Shown in pieces: positions 50,591-58,761 of a DNA stretch of 64,000 nt (its first letter is position 1; each line of letters opens with the position of its first letter). A program made the position numbers and the translations under genes. Source of the DNA: Schizochytrium sp. CCTCC M209059 (Eukaryota > Sar > Bigyra > Thraustochytrida > Thraustochytriidae); contig KN805391.1 in NCBI GenBank assembly GCA_000818945.1, positions 55,834 through 119,833 of the forward strand. Reading direction: 5' to 3'. The notes under the pieces are model-generated. The model saw only the letters and a program-made list of their open reading frames with translations, searched no databases and was not told the DNA's origin.

Positions 50591-51305
50591 CGTGCAATGC
50601 TCGGCGATGTCACGCCACGCCAGGCCTTGGCCACGTCCAGGGGTGGCGAGGAGGAGCACTCGGCACGCTCGCCAGCCTCGCTGCAGCTGCAGCTGGCAGG
50701 GCTGTCTGTTGTGGATGCTCCGAGCGCTCTTGGATCGGTTCGGGCCAGAGCCGAAGGAGAGAAAGCAAGCCCACCTGCCGCGCGCACGACAGCGACGGCG
50801 AGAGCGTCAACGCGGAGAAGGACGAGAGCCTCGCGATGACCGTGGCGAGAGGAGAGAACGCGAGAGCGAGGAGGGCGCTGTCGCGGACGTAGGCGAGGCC
50901 AACCCAGCCTCGGATGCGGTTTTTTTTAGAGCCGTATAGCATGAGGAGCGAGCCTGATGGGCGCGTCAAGAGTAAGGGTCGGGCCGCACGGAAATGTTGT
51001 CAAGAGTTCACACGCAGACACGCGCATCCACGCACGCTCGCATCGCAGTCTATACGATCTAGGCTCGCCGTGCCAGCTGGCTGCCAGTAGCAGCTGCCTG
51101 TGGCAGTCACAGTCGCACTCGGTGCACGTGCACGTGCTTGTGTTCGCAGGACGCACCATGCCGTAAGCTCAGACCGAGGGTCACGGTCGTCTCGCGGCCG
51201 ACGAGAGTCTTCGCGTCCTCCTCGTGCCTGCTCAGCTGCAGCTGCCGAGCTGCCTGCCCCGACGTGCTGCTGTGCTGGCTGCAGCTCCAGGGCTCCGAGG
51301 ACCAT

Positions 51306-51344
51306 GGAAGAAGAAGAAGAAGAAGAAGAAGAAGAAGAAGAAGA
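51306..51344. repeat. (GAA)n tract
   Basis: About 13 GAA units in non-coding DNA upstream of the histidine kinase gene. Confidence 0.9.
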
Positions 51345-51799
51345 CCAACTTTCCAGGCTGACGGGCGGGTCGGAGGAGAGCCCCGGAGCAGGAGGCGACC
51401 AGACAGCTTCCGCTTGTCGGTGCGTGTCTGCGCGTGCGTGTCTGTTTGTGTGTGTGCGGTGTCGCGCGTGCGTGACTCTCGGAACGGCGGGACCGTGATG
51501 TTTACCGTTGAGGTACGTACGTAGGTTTATAAGACCATCGTTCATTGCACAGCGTTCTAGCCATGTGCGCAGACTGCATACGTACGTACATACATACATA
51601 CTACGCGGTCGCCTGCGCAATGAATGCCACGGTGAAGTAGAGGTGTCGATTTTCAGACAGACCTTTCTGATACTACATTAGAGGAGGCTGCGCACGAAAA
51701 GGGCTGTCGTAGTGGGCTGCTGCGAGCAAAGCAGATAACAATGTCCACATCGAGTGATGCTCCCGCAATGGCCGTAACGATTGACTTGTGATGACTTGC

Positions 51800-51856
51800 T
51801 TGCGATCATCAATGCAAGCAAGAAAGCAAGCAAGCAAGCATGCAAGCAAGCAAGCT
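51800..51856. repeat. (GCAA)n interrupted tract
   Basis: Units of GCAA with AGAAA and ATGC interruptions, about 400 bp upstream of the histidine kinase ATG. Confidence 0.85.
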
Positions 51857-52257
51857 TTAAGAGAAGCGACGCCGCGGACGACTGACTGTGAGCAAGCAGA
51901 GGACAACGGCAACCTCTTCGGCGTCAAGCAGTCAATATGATCGTCAGACGTCCATCACAAGGCTCACGGAGATCTACTACAATCAGCCATTGCTTATTGG
52001 TGCTGGTTGGTGCTGGATCAAACTTTGTTCGTTCATGATCCATTTGTCGCTTCTTGATACATTGCATGTCAGCGATGAAAAACCTTGCTTCCTTTTCACT
52101 TGTCAGAAAAAAAAAAAAAAAAAAGCCAACGCAGAGCTGCCGTAGGCGTCGCGCGCTCGACGTCGCGCGACCAGACGTGGGCCGAAGCGCGGACGCGGAC
52201 GCGGACGCGGACGCGCGAGTGGCGCAGCGCAGCAACCCGGCGTTGCTGAGAAGCAAG

Positions 52258-54612
52258 ATGGTCATCGAGCTGCTCGAGGTTGCCCAAACGGTGGCCGAGG
52301 CCGCGGGGAAGCACGCAGACGTAGCCCTCCGCTATGCTTTTAGACAGACGCCGCGCGTGGAGTTGGCGCTGACGCTCGGGCTAGGCCCACGCATCGATCG
52401 CGCACTTGGCGCTGCGCCTAACCCAGACCAAGCCGCGAGGCTCGAGGAGATCCGGCTGAGCTGGCTTCGCCGCGCAAATAATGGCGTTGTCATCATGACG
52501 CTGATCGTGGCCCTCATCGTCATCCCGGACATGGCTGTGAGCGGCCCTGAGTTCAGAAGCGTCGTCGGAACTCGCTGCTTTCAAGTTGTCTCCCTCCTCA
52601 TCTTGCTCACCTTTGCCGCACGCAGATATCCTCTGGCCATGCGATTCCATTATGCTGCCTTGGATCCAATCTTCTTTTTGAGCGGACGAGCGAGCAAGTT
52701 TGTCCTAAAAGCGGACTGGAACATGGCATCGTTCTATTATTCAGTCATGTGGCACCGCATTCTGGTCACCTGCTTGATCCGCGACTCTTTCGCGGCAAGT
52801 CTTTCCAATTTCGCGATCATCTCCTACTGCGCTTGCCGCGATGCAGAACTCAGCATGGACGATTTTGTCGATATGGGGATCTCCAAGATCACCTCGCGTT
52901 TCTCTGTGGCTCTCCTCCTCATTTTGCTCATTTACGCCACACTCCGCGCCAAGCTCCTCCTCTGTGAGGTGTCTGCCGTGGAGGCTTCCAAAGTGAATCA
53001 TCTTCGAACTGTCTTTCACTTTGTCAGTCATGAGTATCGCAACCATTTTTTCGCTGGTTCTCTCGCGCTCGATTCGCTCACGAGCAATCACACCATGACG
53101 TTGGAAGCACGTCAAGATGTCAAAATCCTCGAGCGCGCGCACAAGAATATCTCTTCGCTCATGGAGAATATCTTGCATCTCTCGCGCATGGAAGGTGATC
53201 CCTCAGCCGCCTGGCGGGGTCAGTCGAGGCCCTTTTCCGTGTCACGCGACCTTGCACATCAGCTGCGCAGTTTTGCCGCAACCACGATTGCGAGCGACCG
53301 GGAACATGGATCGGTCAACTTTCAGCTCATTGAAGACCCCTCTGTTCAAGCCATTCCCTTGGTCAATGGGTCACTCTCTCTACTTGCGCAGGCGCTCAAC
53401 AATCTCGTGAGCAACGCCATCAAATTCACGCCCTCCAATGGCGATGTCCGCGTTCTCATGAGCGCAGAAGCAAACTTGAATCAACGCAAGGCAAAGCTTC
53501 TCATTGTGGTATCCGATACTGGAAGTGGCATTGACGCCGATGCCCTCGTCGACATTTTTAAGCCCTTCAAGCGCAGCCGGACGGGCGACGCCCTTGACCG
53601 AGGAGGCTCAGGTCTTGGACTTTCCTTTGCTAAACGTATCATTGAATCCTATGAAGGTGGTACGATAAAGGTAAGCTCTCGCGTTGGCGAGGGAAGTATT
53701 TTTGAGGTCAGCCTTTGGCTTCCTCTTCAAGACGCGCATTATGTGCACTCCCCTCCGAGACCATTGCTCCGGACTCACAATCCACTTTCGGCCTCATTAT
53801 CTCGGAACCAACTTTTGCACGGTCCACCCGATCCGGCGTCTCTCGCTTCTTTGTCTGCTCCATCTTCATCGTCTGCTTTTGCTTCTTCATCGTCATCTTC
53901 GTCGTCATCCTCCTCTTCTTCCTCGTTTTCCTCGTTTTCTAATTCATCAGCACCGAAACCCACGAGTCCATCAAACTCGTCACGGTCCGGCGCGATGGCG
54001 CTCTCGGCGCCGGGAGGTTTTGGTCCCGGGTCCGTGGCATTACGCGTGCGGAGGAGACGCCGGACCGGGCCGTTGCGTGCAGAAGACAATATAGAGGATA
54101 GTAGTAGAAGTAGTCAAAATGCGCAGCGACGCACACCCGAACGCATTCTCATTGTCGACGACAGTATGCCGAATCGCTTAATGCTCAGGAATTACATTTG
54201 CCGCCAGGCAGCCAAGGTTGGCGTCACGCTTAACATTATAGAGGCCTCGGACGGCGAGTCAGCGGTGGACTTGGTTCGTCATGGAAACGATGGGGCCACA
54301 TTCGACGCGATTACAATGGATCAGTATATGCCAGGGGCTTGTGATGGTCTCGAAGCCACACGTCGCATCCGCGCGCTGGGATTTGAAGGACCCATCATTG
54401 GCGTCACGGGTGAAGAGGACTTGGTGCAAGTTCAAAATATGCGTGAGGCTGGATGCAACGCAATTTGGCAAAAAGGAGGCGATCTTTCTGATCTCTTGAT
54501 CTATCTTGGCCTCGACGTTGGCTCCGCCAAGGCTGAAAACGGCAATGCTGGACCGCCATCCCGCGCTCGTCCGCAACGATCACAGTCTCCGACTCCGAGA
54601 GCACGGACGTGA
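52258..54612 (+). CDS. Hybrid sensor histidine kinase with response-regulator receiver domain
   Basis: A 784-residue protein from ATG 52258. The frame is open to 52054, but that part crosses a poly-A run and hexamer repeat and is not counted. The N-terminal ~245 residues hold several hydrophobic spans (e.g. VVIMTLIVALIVI, VVSLLILLTF, FSVALLLILLIYATL), making an integral-membrane input domain of unknown ligand. The dimerisation/phosphoacceptor helix carries His258 in FVSHEYRNHF, lacking the usual RTP after SHE. The ATPase domain has the N box (NNLVSNAIKFTP, near 381), DTGSGID and GGSGLGLSFAKRI. A Ser-rich linker (~540-590) leads to a receiver domain with IVDDS (Asp634-635), phosphoacceptor Asp688 in TMDQYMPG and conserved Lys in IWQKGG. 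A phosphorelay to a separate HPt protein is expected. Confidence 0.9.
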   Translation: MVIELLEVAQTVAEAAGKHADVALRYAFRQTPRVELALTLGLGPRIDRALGAAPNPDQAARLEEIRLSWLRRANNGVVIMTLIVALIVIPDMAVSGPEFRSVVGTRCFQVVSLLILLTFAARRYPLAMRFHYAALDPIFFLSGRASKFVLKADWNMASFYYSVMWHRILVTCLIRDSFAASLSNFAIISYCACRDAELSMDDFVDMGISKITSRFSVALLLILLIYATLRAKLLLCEVSAVEASKVNHLRTVFHFVSHEYRNHFFAGSLALDSLTSNHTMTLEARQDVKILERAHKNISSLMENILHLSRMEGDPSAAWRGQSRPFSVSRDLAHQLRSFAATTIASDREHGSVNFQLIEDPSVQAIPLVNGSLSLLAQALNNLVSNAIKFTPSNGDVRVLMSAEANLNQRKAKLLIVVSDTGSGIDADALVDIFKPFKRSRTGDALDRGGSGLGLSFAKRIIESYEGGTIKVSSRVGEGSIFEVSLWLPLQDAHYVHSPPRPLLRTHNPLSASLSRNQLLHGPPDPASLASLSAPSSSSAFASSSSSSSSSSSSSSFSSFSNSSAPKPTSPSNSSRSGAMALSAPGGFGPGSVALRVRRRRRTGPLRAEDNIEDSSRSSQNAQRRTPERILIVDDSMPNRLMLRNYICRQAAKVGVTLNIIEASDGESAVDLVRHGNDGATFDAITMDQYMPGACDGLEATRRIRALGFEGPIIGVTGEEDLVQVQNMREAGCNAIWQKGGDLSDLLIYLGLDVGSAKAENGNAGPPSRARPQRSQSPTPRART

Positions 54613-54931
54613 TTGAGGCCGCGGCGCTCCATACGCGGGCATGGATTTCTGAGGATCACGTCGTGTAAGCTCATTGTAATTCTTTTCTCTTTGTCATATA
54701 TAGCTAGCTACGAAAGAGATGATTTGCTCGAAAGTGAGCTCTGTATTAAAAAAAAAAAAAGTCAAGAAATGGGGGAAAAATCTTTACTCTCGTTCAACGG
54801 CCTACATAATCTCGGCTATGATCTTGGCCTATTGCCTGCCAGCATTAGTTTTCATAAAGCGATTCATTGTCCTAGTAATCCCTCTCCGGCGGAGCTGGAG
54901 GACAACAATCCTGCTTCCTTGATCAGAATAG
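54613..54931. other. Convergent 3' spacer
   Basis: About 320 bp between the histidine kinase and HIT-fold stops, with a poly-A run at 54748-54760. No gene is seen. Confidence 0.5.
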
Positions 54932-56269
54932 TCATACTGCCGGACACAAGACGGGTCCGGGTTCAAATTCTATCCTGAAAGAATTCAAACTGCTTCCATC
55001 GTGCTCTCGTAACGTCAATCCGAATGCCTTCTTACTTAGATATTGAGAATTTGCACATCGAGCATTTGCATTCTGATGCTGGGAAACGCATGACACGCTT
55101 GAAGCGGGGTGTGACAAGGATAGCAAAAAGCTCTCTGCCCAAGGATCCACAACATCCGCCGCAAAATCTCTTACAGGCGCTGCACGATCCTTAAAAGCTG
55201 CCATATGCTTTGATATCTGCTTCACGGCCTTTTTACGCCTTTTAAGACGACGAGTTTCACATGATCTTTGCGTGATTGATTCATCACGCAACTCGACAAT
55301 GCTCGGGTTGCTTTTCTTGAGAATGCGCAGGACTTCATCCAAAGGAAACCAGGAGTTCTGATACGCTGGAGAATAGCCAAATTCTGTAACGGGTCCAACG
55401 AGAAGATGACAATGTAGGTAACCCACGGTTGGGTCCGTGTGGAAACCAAATTGAAGATTCTCCGGCTGCAGCCAGTGCCCAATGTCATGTCCATGTATCT
55501 CTTGTCCGGCCCACTTTTCAGCGAAATAATCGTAATTAGCGCGCACAAATTGTTGGCCCTGTTCGCGCATAGCTCTTAACAGTGGGATATCGCGCTCTCG
55601 GAGGTCAAAAACCCAGCGAAGACGTATGTCACCTGATTCCATGCCCGCCCCGAACTCTCCGGTCGGAATGAGAAGCATGTGCCAAATGGTTGCTAGATCG
55701 TGCTTTGCGATGCCGCGGAACCCAAGAACGCTCTTACTCTTGGTCAGGAACCCTTGATGGCCAATGTGCTGGGGCAAAATTTTCTCGCCCTGCGCAATTT
55801 TTGCGAAAAGCAAGCCATTTTTCGTGCATGACTCAGAGAGCGTGCGATTCTTGACAGTGTGCAGGTCTTCGTGCGACTCGTCCCTCAATGCGTTTTCTTG
55901 CTGTTCATTCGCCAAAGAATTGGCTCCAAAAGCTTCCGCGCAAAGTCTCTCATGGCTTTGCATTCTGCAAGTCATTGCCTTCTCCTCCTGAGGTTGCCCT
56001 GCATTCTGCAGCAGCAGCTCCGCTGTGGGGTACTTTCCAGACCTGCACGCAGCAGCTGCTTTCTGCGCCAATACCGACTCCGGCCTCAGCTCCGTTCCCT
56101 GAACTAGTTCGTACACGAGCTCGTCCTCGTCGCCCGACCTCTGTCCTCCTCGCCCTGCTGCGCTTTGCGCGCATGCACACGGACCTTCTTGCCGGGACGA
56201 GGCGCCGCTCGCGCATCCACTCTCCCTGGCGCGCGCGAGACGCGAGAACTCTCCAATGTTTCGCTCCAT
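54932..56269 (-). CDS. HIT-superfamily protein (DcpS-like fold)
   Basis: A 445-residue single-exon protein. Residues ~1-140 are basic or low complexity. Residues ~145-320 resemble a HIT domain: LLFAKIAQGEKILPQHIG, KSVLGFRGIAKHDLATIWHMLLIP, then a helix RDIPLLRAMREQGQQFV and DPTVGYLHCHLLVGPVTEFG (His near residue 286). In the canonical H-x-H-x-H-x-x motif the first His is replaced here (YLHCHLLV), whereas the middle and last are kept, so nucleotide hydrolase/transferase activity is plausible but not certain. HIT proteins hydrolyse dinucleotide or cap-derived substrates. The C-terminal ~120 residues are unrecognised, with basic KRRKKAVKQI. No targeting signal is clear. Confidence 0.65.
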   Translation of the reverse strand: MERNIGEFSRLARARESGCASGASSRQEGPCACAQSAAGRGGQRSGDEDELVYELVQGTELRPESVLAQKAAAACRSGKYPTAELLLQNAGQPQEEKAMTCRMQSHERLCAEAFGANSLANEQQENALRDESHEDLHTVKNRTLSESCTKNGLLFAKIAQGEKILPQHIGHQGFLTKSKSVLGFRGIAKHDLATIWHMLLIPTGEFGAGMESGDIRLRWVFDLRERDIPLLRAMREQGQQFVRANYDYFAEKWAGQEIHGHDIGHWLQPENLQFGFHTDPTVGYLHCHLLVGPVTEFGYSPAYQNSWFPLDEVLRILKKSNPSIVELRDESITQRSCETRRLKRRKKAVKQISKHMAAFKDRAAPVRDFAADVVDPWAESFLLSLSHPASSVSCVSQHQNANARCANSQYLSKKAFGLTLREHDGSSLNSFRIEFEPGPVLCPAV

Positions 56270-57090
56270 CCTTGGTTCTGGTTTTGCTTGCTGTTCTCGA
56301 TCGCCTTGACAAGAACTTGTCAGCGAGCGTGAGAGAACCTGCCGAGAACTTCCTCTTTGTGCCTCTTCCCTCTTTCTTATTTATTTATAATTTTGGAAGT
56401 ACCTAGTCCCGCTCTCAGGGCCACTGGCTCAGCTACTTGAGAAACTCATGAAATCCCCGTTGCGAAGCTCCGATGTCGGCTGAAGCCGCTGTGCAGAGCG
56501 GCTATAGGAACGCGCCCTCAGTCTGCAGTCTCTTACCGTGCTCCTCGAGTCAAGAGCCAGCGTTGCGAGGGCCAGCCGAGGCGTTGCCTTGCTGGCCAGG
56601 CGAGAGAACCAACCATCGGAGAGGTTCTCCAAATTCCGAGAGGGTACCCGGGGGGCTCGAAGTCGACTTGCAGATTGATAGGGTCCTCGATTACCCTAAG
56701 AAAATAAGACAGGTTCTCGCTGAGCTGCGGGTTTGTGGATGGCGCGAGCCTCGAAAACGGCTGAGCGGGCTAGGTCTATTCTCAACGTTTCTCAAAATTG
56801 ACAACATCTTTCGTGAAAGCAGAAAGCAAACAAGCAGAACGTAACGAGAGCGAAACGTGGGATTTCAGCACTTTGAAAAAAAAAATTCAAGGTGCAAAAG
56901 TAAAGCTAGTACAAGTTTTTGATCTCTCGCAGTAGACGGCGATCGCAGGCAGTAGTAGCGGCTTGATATTTTCAAACGGATGTTTTCTCTCGACTGCAAT
57001 TTGTTATTTCCTAAAGATGATGATGTCGTTGAGAACAGCCGACGCGTAAGGCAGACAAACTAATACCCCAGCTTCAGCCTGGATGTAGGC
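56270..57090. other. Gene-free spacer
   Basis: About 820 bp with no supported coding region. It includes a poly-A run near 56876-56885 and, at 57080-57120, an AGGCTTaaGGCTTtaGGCTTgg direct repeat. Confidence 0.5.
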
Positions 57091-57614
57091 TTAAGGCTTT
57101 AGGCTTGGCCTAGGCCCAACGAAGTCTAGTTCTAGACGGTCGTCACTGCAGTGTTTTTGTTCATGGCTTGCTACACTGATATTGCGTTGGATCGCAGACT
57201 TAATCGGATAATCGAGCACCAGATACATGAGGATCAGCCCCATACCTCCAGAGCAAAGTGTTGCTAAAACGGTCAATACAATCATGCCACATGCGACGGA
57301 CGGTTGTTCGACGGAGAAATGCGCTTCTCTCTGCTGCAGCTTCCGAATCACGCAGCAGAGAGCAACAAAACTCAAGACGTAGAGAAGCGCAAGGAATATG
57401 AGACCAATTGGAATTCCTCTCGTGTGATCGAGGCGAGCGGATCATCAAGCAGATCATCAAGCTCATCATCCTCGTAGTACTCAGGCCCAGGCCCAGGCCC
57501 AATGCAAGTCAGGCCCCCGTCGGAGTAAACGGTTCAAGACTGATAAGAGAATGCCACACAATAAAATCCGCAGCAATCGCTCGTTGCGTCGTAAGTACCA
57601 GTAGAACAGTTCAT
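57091..57614 (-). pseudogene. Broken third copy of the six-Cys two-span membrane protein family
   Basis: A paralogue of the genes at 58222-58761 and 61951-62376. A start at 57614 opens MNCSTGTYDATSDCCGFYC, giving C-x10-CC-x3-C exactly as in the 58222 copy. TGA at 57536-57534 then occupies the position where the intact copies have their fifth cysteine. The same frame continues to LTC and an acidic stretch ending near 57440. From about 57430 the remaining homology (GIPIGLIFLALLYV, KLQQREAHFSVEQ, ACGMIVLTVLATLC, IKSAIQRN) is in another frame and runs to the stop at 57091. There are therefore one in-frame stop and one frameshift, unless an intron (possible donor GTACTA near 57475) removes the acidic stretch. 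CAGGCC hexamers lie inside (57481-57502). Confidence 0.65.
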
Positions 57615-58221
57615 CTTGGTTGGGGAGCTTGTCTAGCACCGAGCAATGGTTTTGCTTTTGACTACAGGGATCCGCACTCCGCACCGGGATTGGCCGGCCA
57701 GATCTGTGCACTCCATTCTCATTCGCGCGCACATGTCACCCGACTCTATAATCTGAACTCATGGTAGTATACACGTTGTTCAAGGTCTTATATTTATTCA
57801 TCACGTCTGAACGAATCTGCGGTGCCTGGTCGAAGTCCTGCGAGTGTCAAGAACTGGTCGTCCCGGTTGACAAGGTTTATCCACACTCTTTCACAAGACT
57901 GGACTGTTCTCATTGTCAGTCCCGGCGACTCCGGCGTCCAACTTTTCAACTTTCAATCCCCTACCTCCTCATCCCTCACGGGTCTTAGCTGAGCACCGGA
58001 GACCAAACGAATCAGTTTGTTTTGAATTGAACATTCGCAGGCATACAGTAAGATCGTCAATCGTGATTGAAATCAGAGGCAATCGATCGAGCAAGCAAAG
58101 CAGCTACTATTTAAAAAATGAGAAACAGAACGATACGTTTTGCCTTTCAGGGTAATATGCCTTTCAGGGTAATATGCCTTTCAAAATCTGCTGTTTTCGG
58201 GCAGTAGTGAGCCCATTTGCA
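57615..58221. other. Spacer with a 17-bp tandem repeat
   Basis: About 600 bp upstream of the broken copy and downstream of the next. At 58139-58185, TGCCTTTCAGGGTAATA is repeated twice and followed by a partial third copy. No gene is seen. Confidence 0.6.
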
Positions 58222-58761
58222 TTAGATCTTTTCACCCACAGGGGTGACCGCGACGACCGCATGATTTTGCATGGCGTTTCGCTGCCATGCTTGCTCGATT
58301 AGGTTGTTGTACAAAAAGTACGCGCCAGCTAGGCCCATGCAGCCCATGCAAAGGGTGGCAGAGAACATGACGGCCTTCGCGGTGGTATTCATTGTTCGCT
58401 GCTCTATGGGAAGACCGGCTTCCTTCTTTTCAAGGAGTTGAATGCAATAGTAGCAGACAGCAAACGCACACACCCAGAGCAGAACGATGACAACGACGGT
58501 GGCAATCCAAGCACCCAAAGAGATGGATATCATGGAGCCCATGTCGGGCATGTAAATGCCAGGGTTCTTGTCGTCGTCATTGGCAGGGGGAGCTACATCA
58601 TTGCTACAGGTAACTACATTGAACGCTTCATTGAGATCTTCTACGTAGCATGAGATCCAGCTGTCACAAAGATCTGAGCAGCAGGCGTCGCTTGCGGCAT
58701 AATGCCCTACATCGCAAGCGCTATAGGGCATACTGCTTGCAGAAATGTTTGCAGAGACCAT
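58222..58761 (-). CDS. Six-cysteine two-span membrane protein (unnamed family, copy B)
   Basis: A 179-residue protein of a family I do not recognise. Residues 16-52 hold six cysteines as C-x10-CC-x3-C-x5-C-x13-C. A 40-residue acidic spacer (ANDDDKNPG) follows. Transmembrane segment 1 is near residues 80-110 (IATVVVIVLLWVCAFAVCYYCI). Next come a conserved charged loop LLEKKEAGLPIEQRTM, transmembrane segment 2 (AVMFSATLCMGCMGLAGAYFLY) and the conserved tail NNLIEQAWQRNAMQ. It aligns with the 61951 copy over the loop (KEA-LP-EQR), the second span and the NN--I--A--RNAMQ tail. There is no signal peptide; an outward cysteine-rich N terminus with cytosolic loop or the reverse are both possible. Six-Cys membrane proteins of the Shisa/STMC6 type have a loosely similar pattern, but that link is speculation. 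Confidence 0.75.
   Translation of the reverse strand: MVSANISASSMPYSACDVGHYAASDACCSDLCDSWISCYVEDLNEAFNVVTCSNDVAPPANDDDKNPGIYMPDMGSMISISLGAWIATVVVIVLLWVCAFAVCYYCIQLLEKKEAGLPIEQRTMNTTAKAVMFSATLCMGCMGLAGAYFLYNNLIEQAWQRNAMQNHAVVAVTPVGEKI

Larger units (their letters stand above)
48585..52257. other. 3.7-kb gene-free, repeat-rich block
   Basis: Between divergent sulfotransferase (minus) and histidine kinase (plus) genes. It contains (TTGC)n at 48757-48776, (GGCA)n at 48893-48918, an AC run at 48959-48970, CTTC/CCTT runs near 49384-49425, the large TTGGC array, (GAA)n at 51306-51344 and GCAAGCAA units at ~51800-51856. A poly-A run is at 52107-52123 and GGACGC hexamers at 52189-52215. Long ORFs here are low complexity and exist because repeats lack stop codons; I support no gene. 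Confidence 0.7.

Noticed and set aside
49889..50939. Six long overlapping ORFs (AWLGL and QAKPS repeats) on both strands
   Set aside because: They are the translation of the TTGGC pentamer in every frame; no stop can occur in the array. No flanking coding signal exists.
52054..52257. N-terminal extension of the histidine kinase frame
   Set aside because: It reads through a poly-A run (poly-Lys) and GGACGC hexamers; ATG 52258 starts a normal N terminus.
54941..54975. tRNA T-arm-like GGGTTCAAATTC
   Set aside because: It lies at the C-terminal end of the HIT-fold coding region and no cloverleaf can be formed around it by eye.
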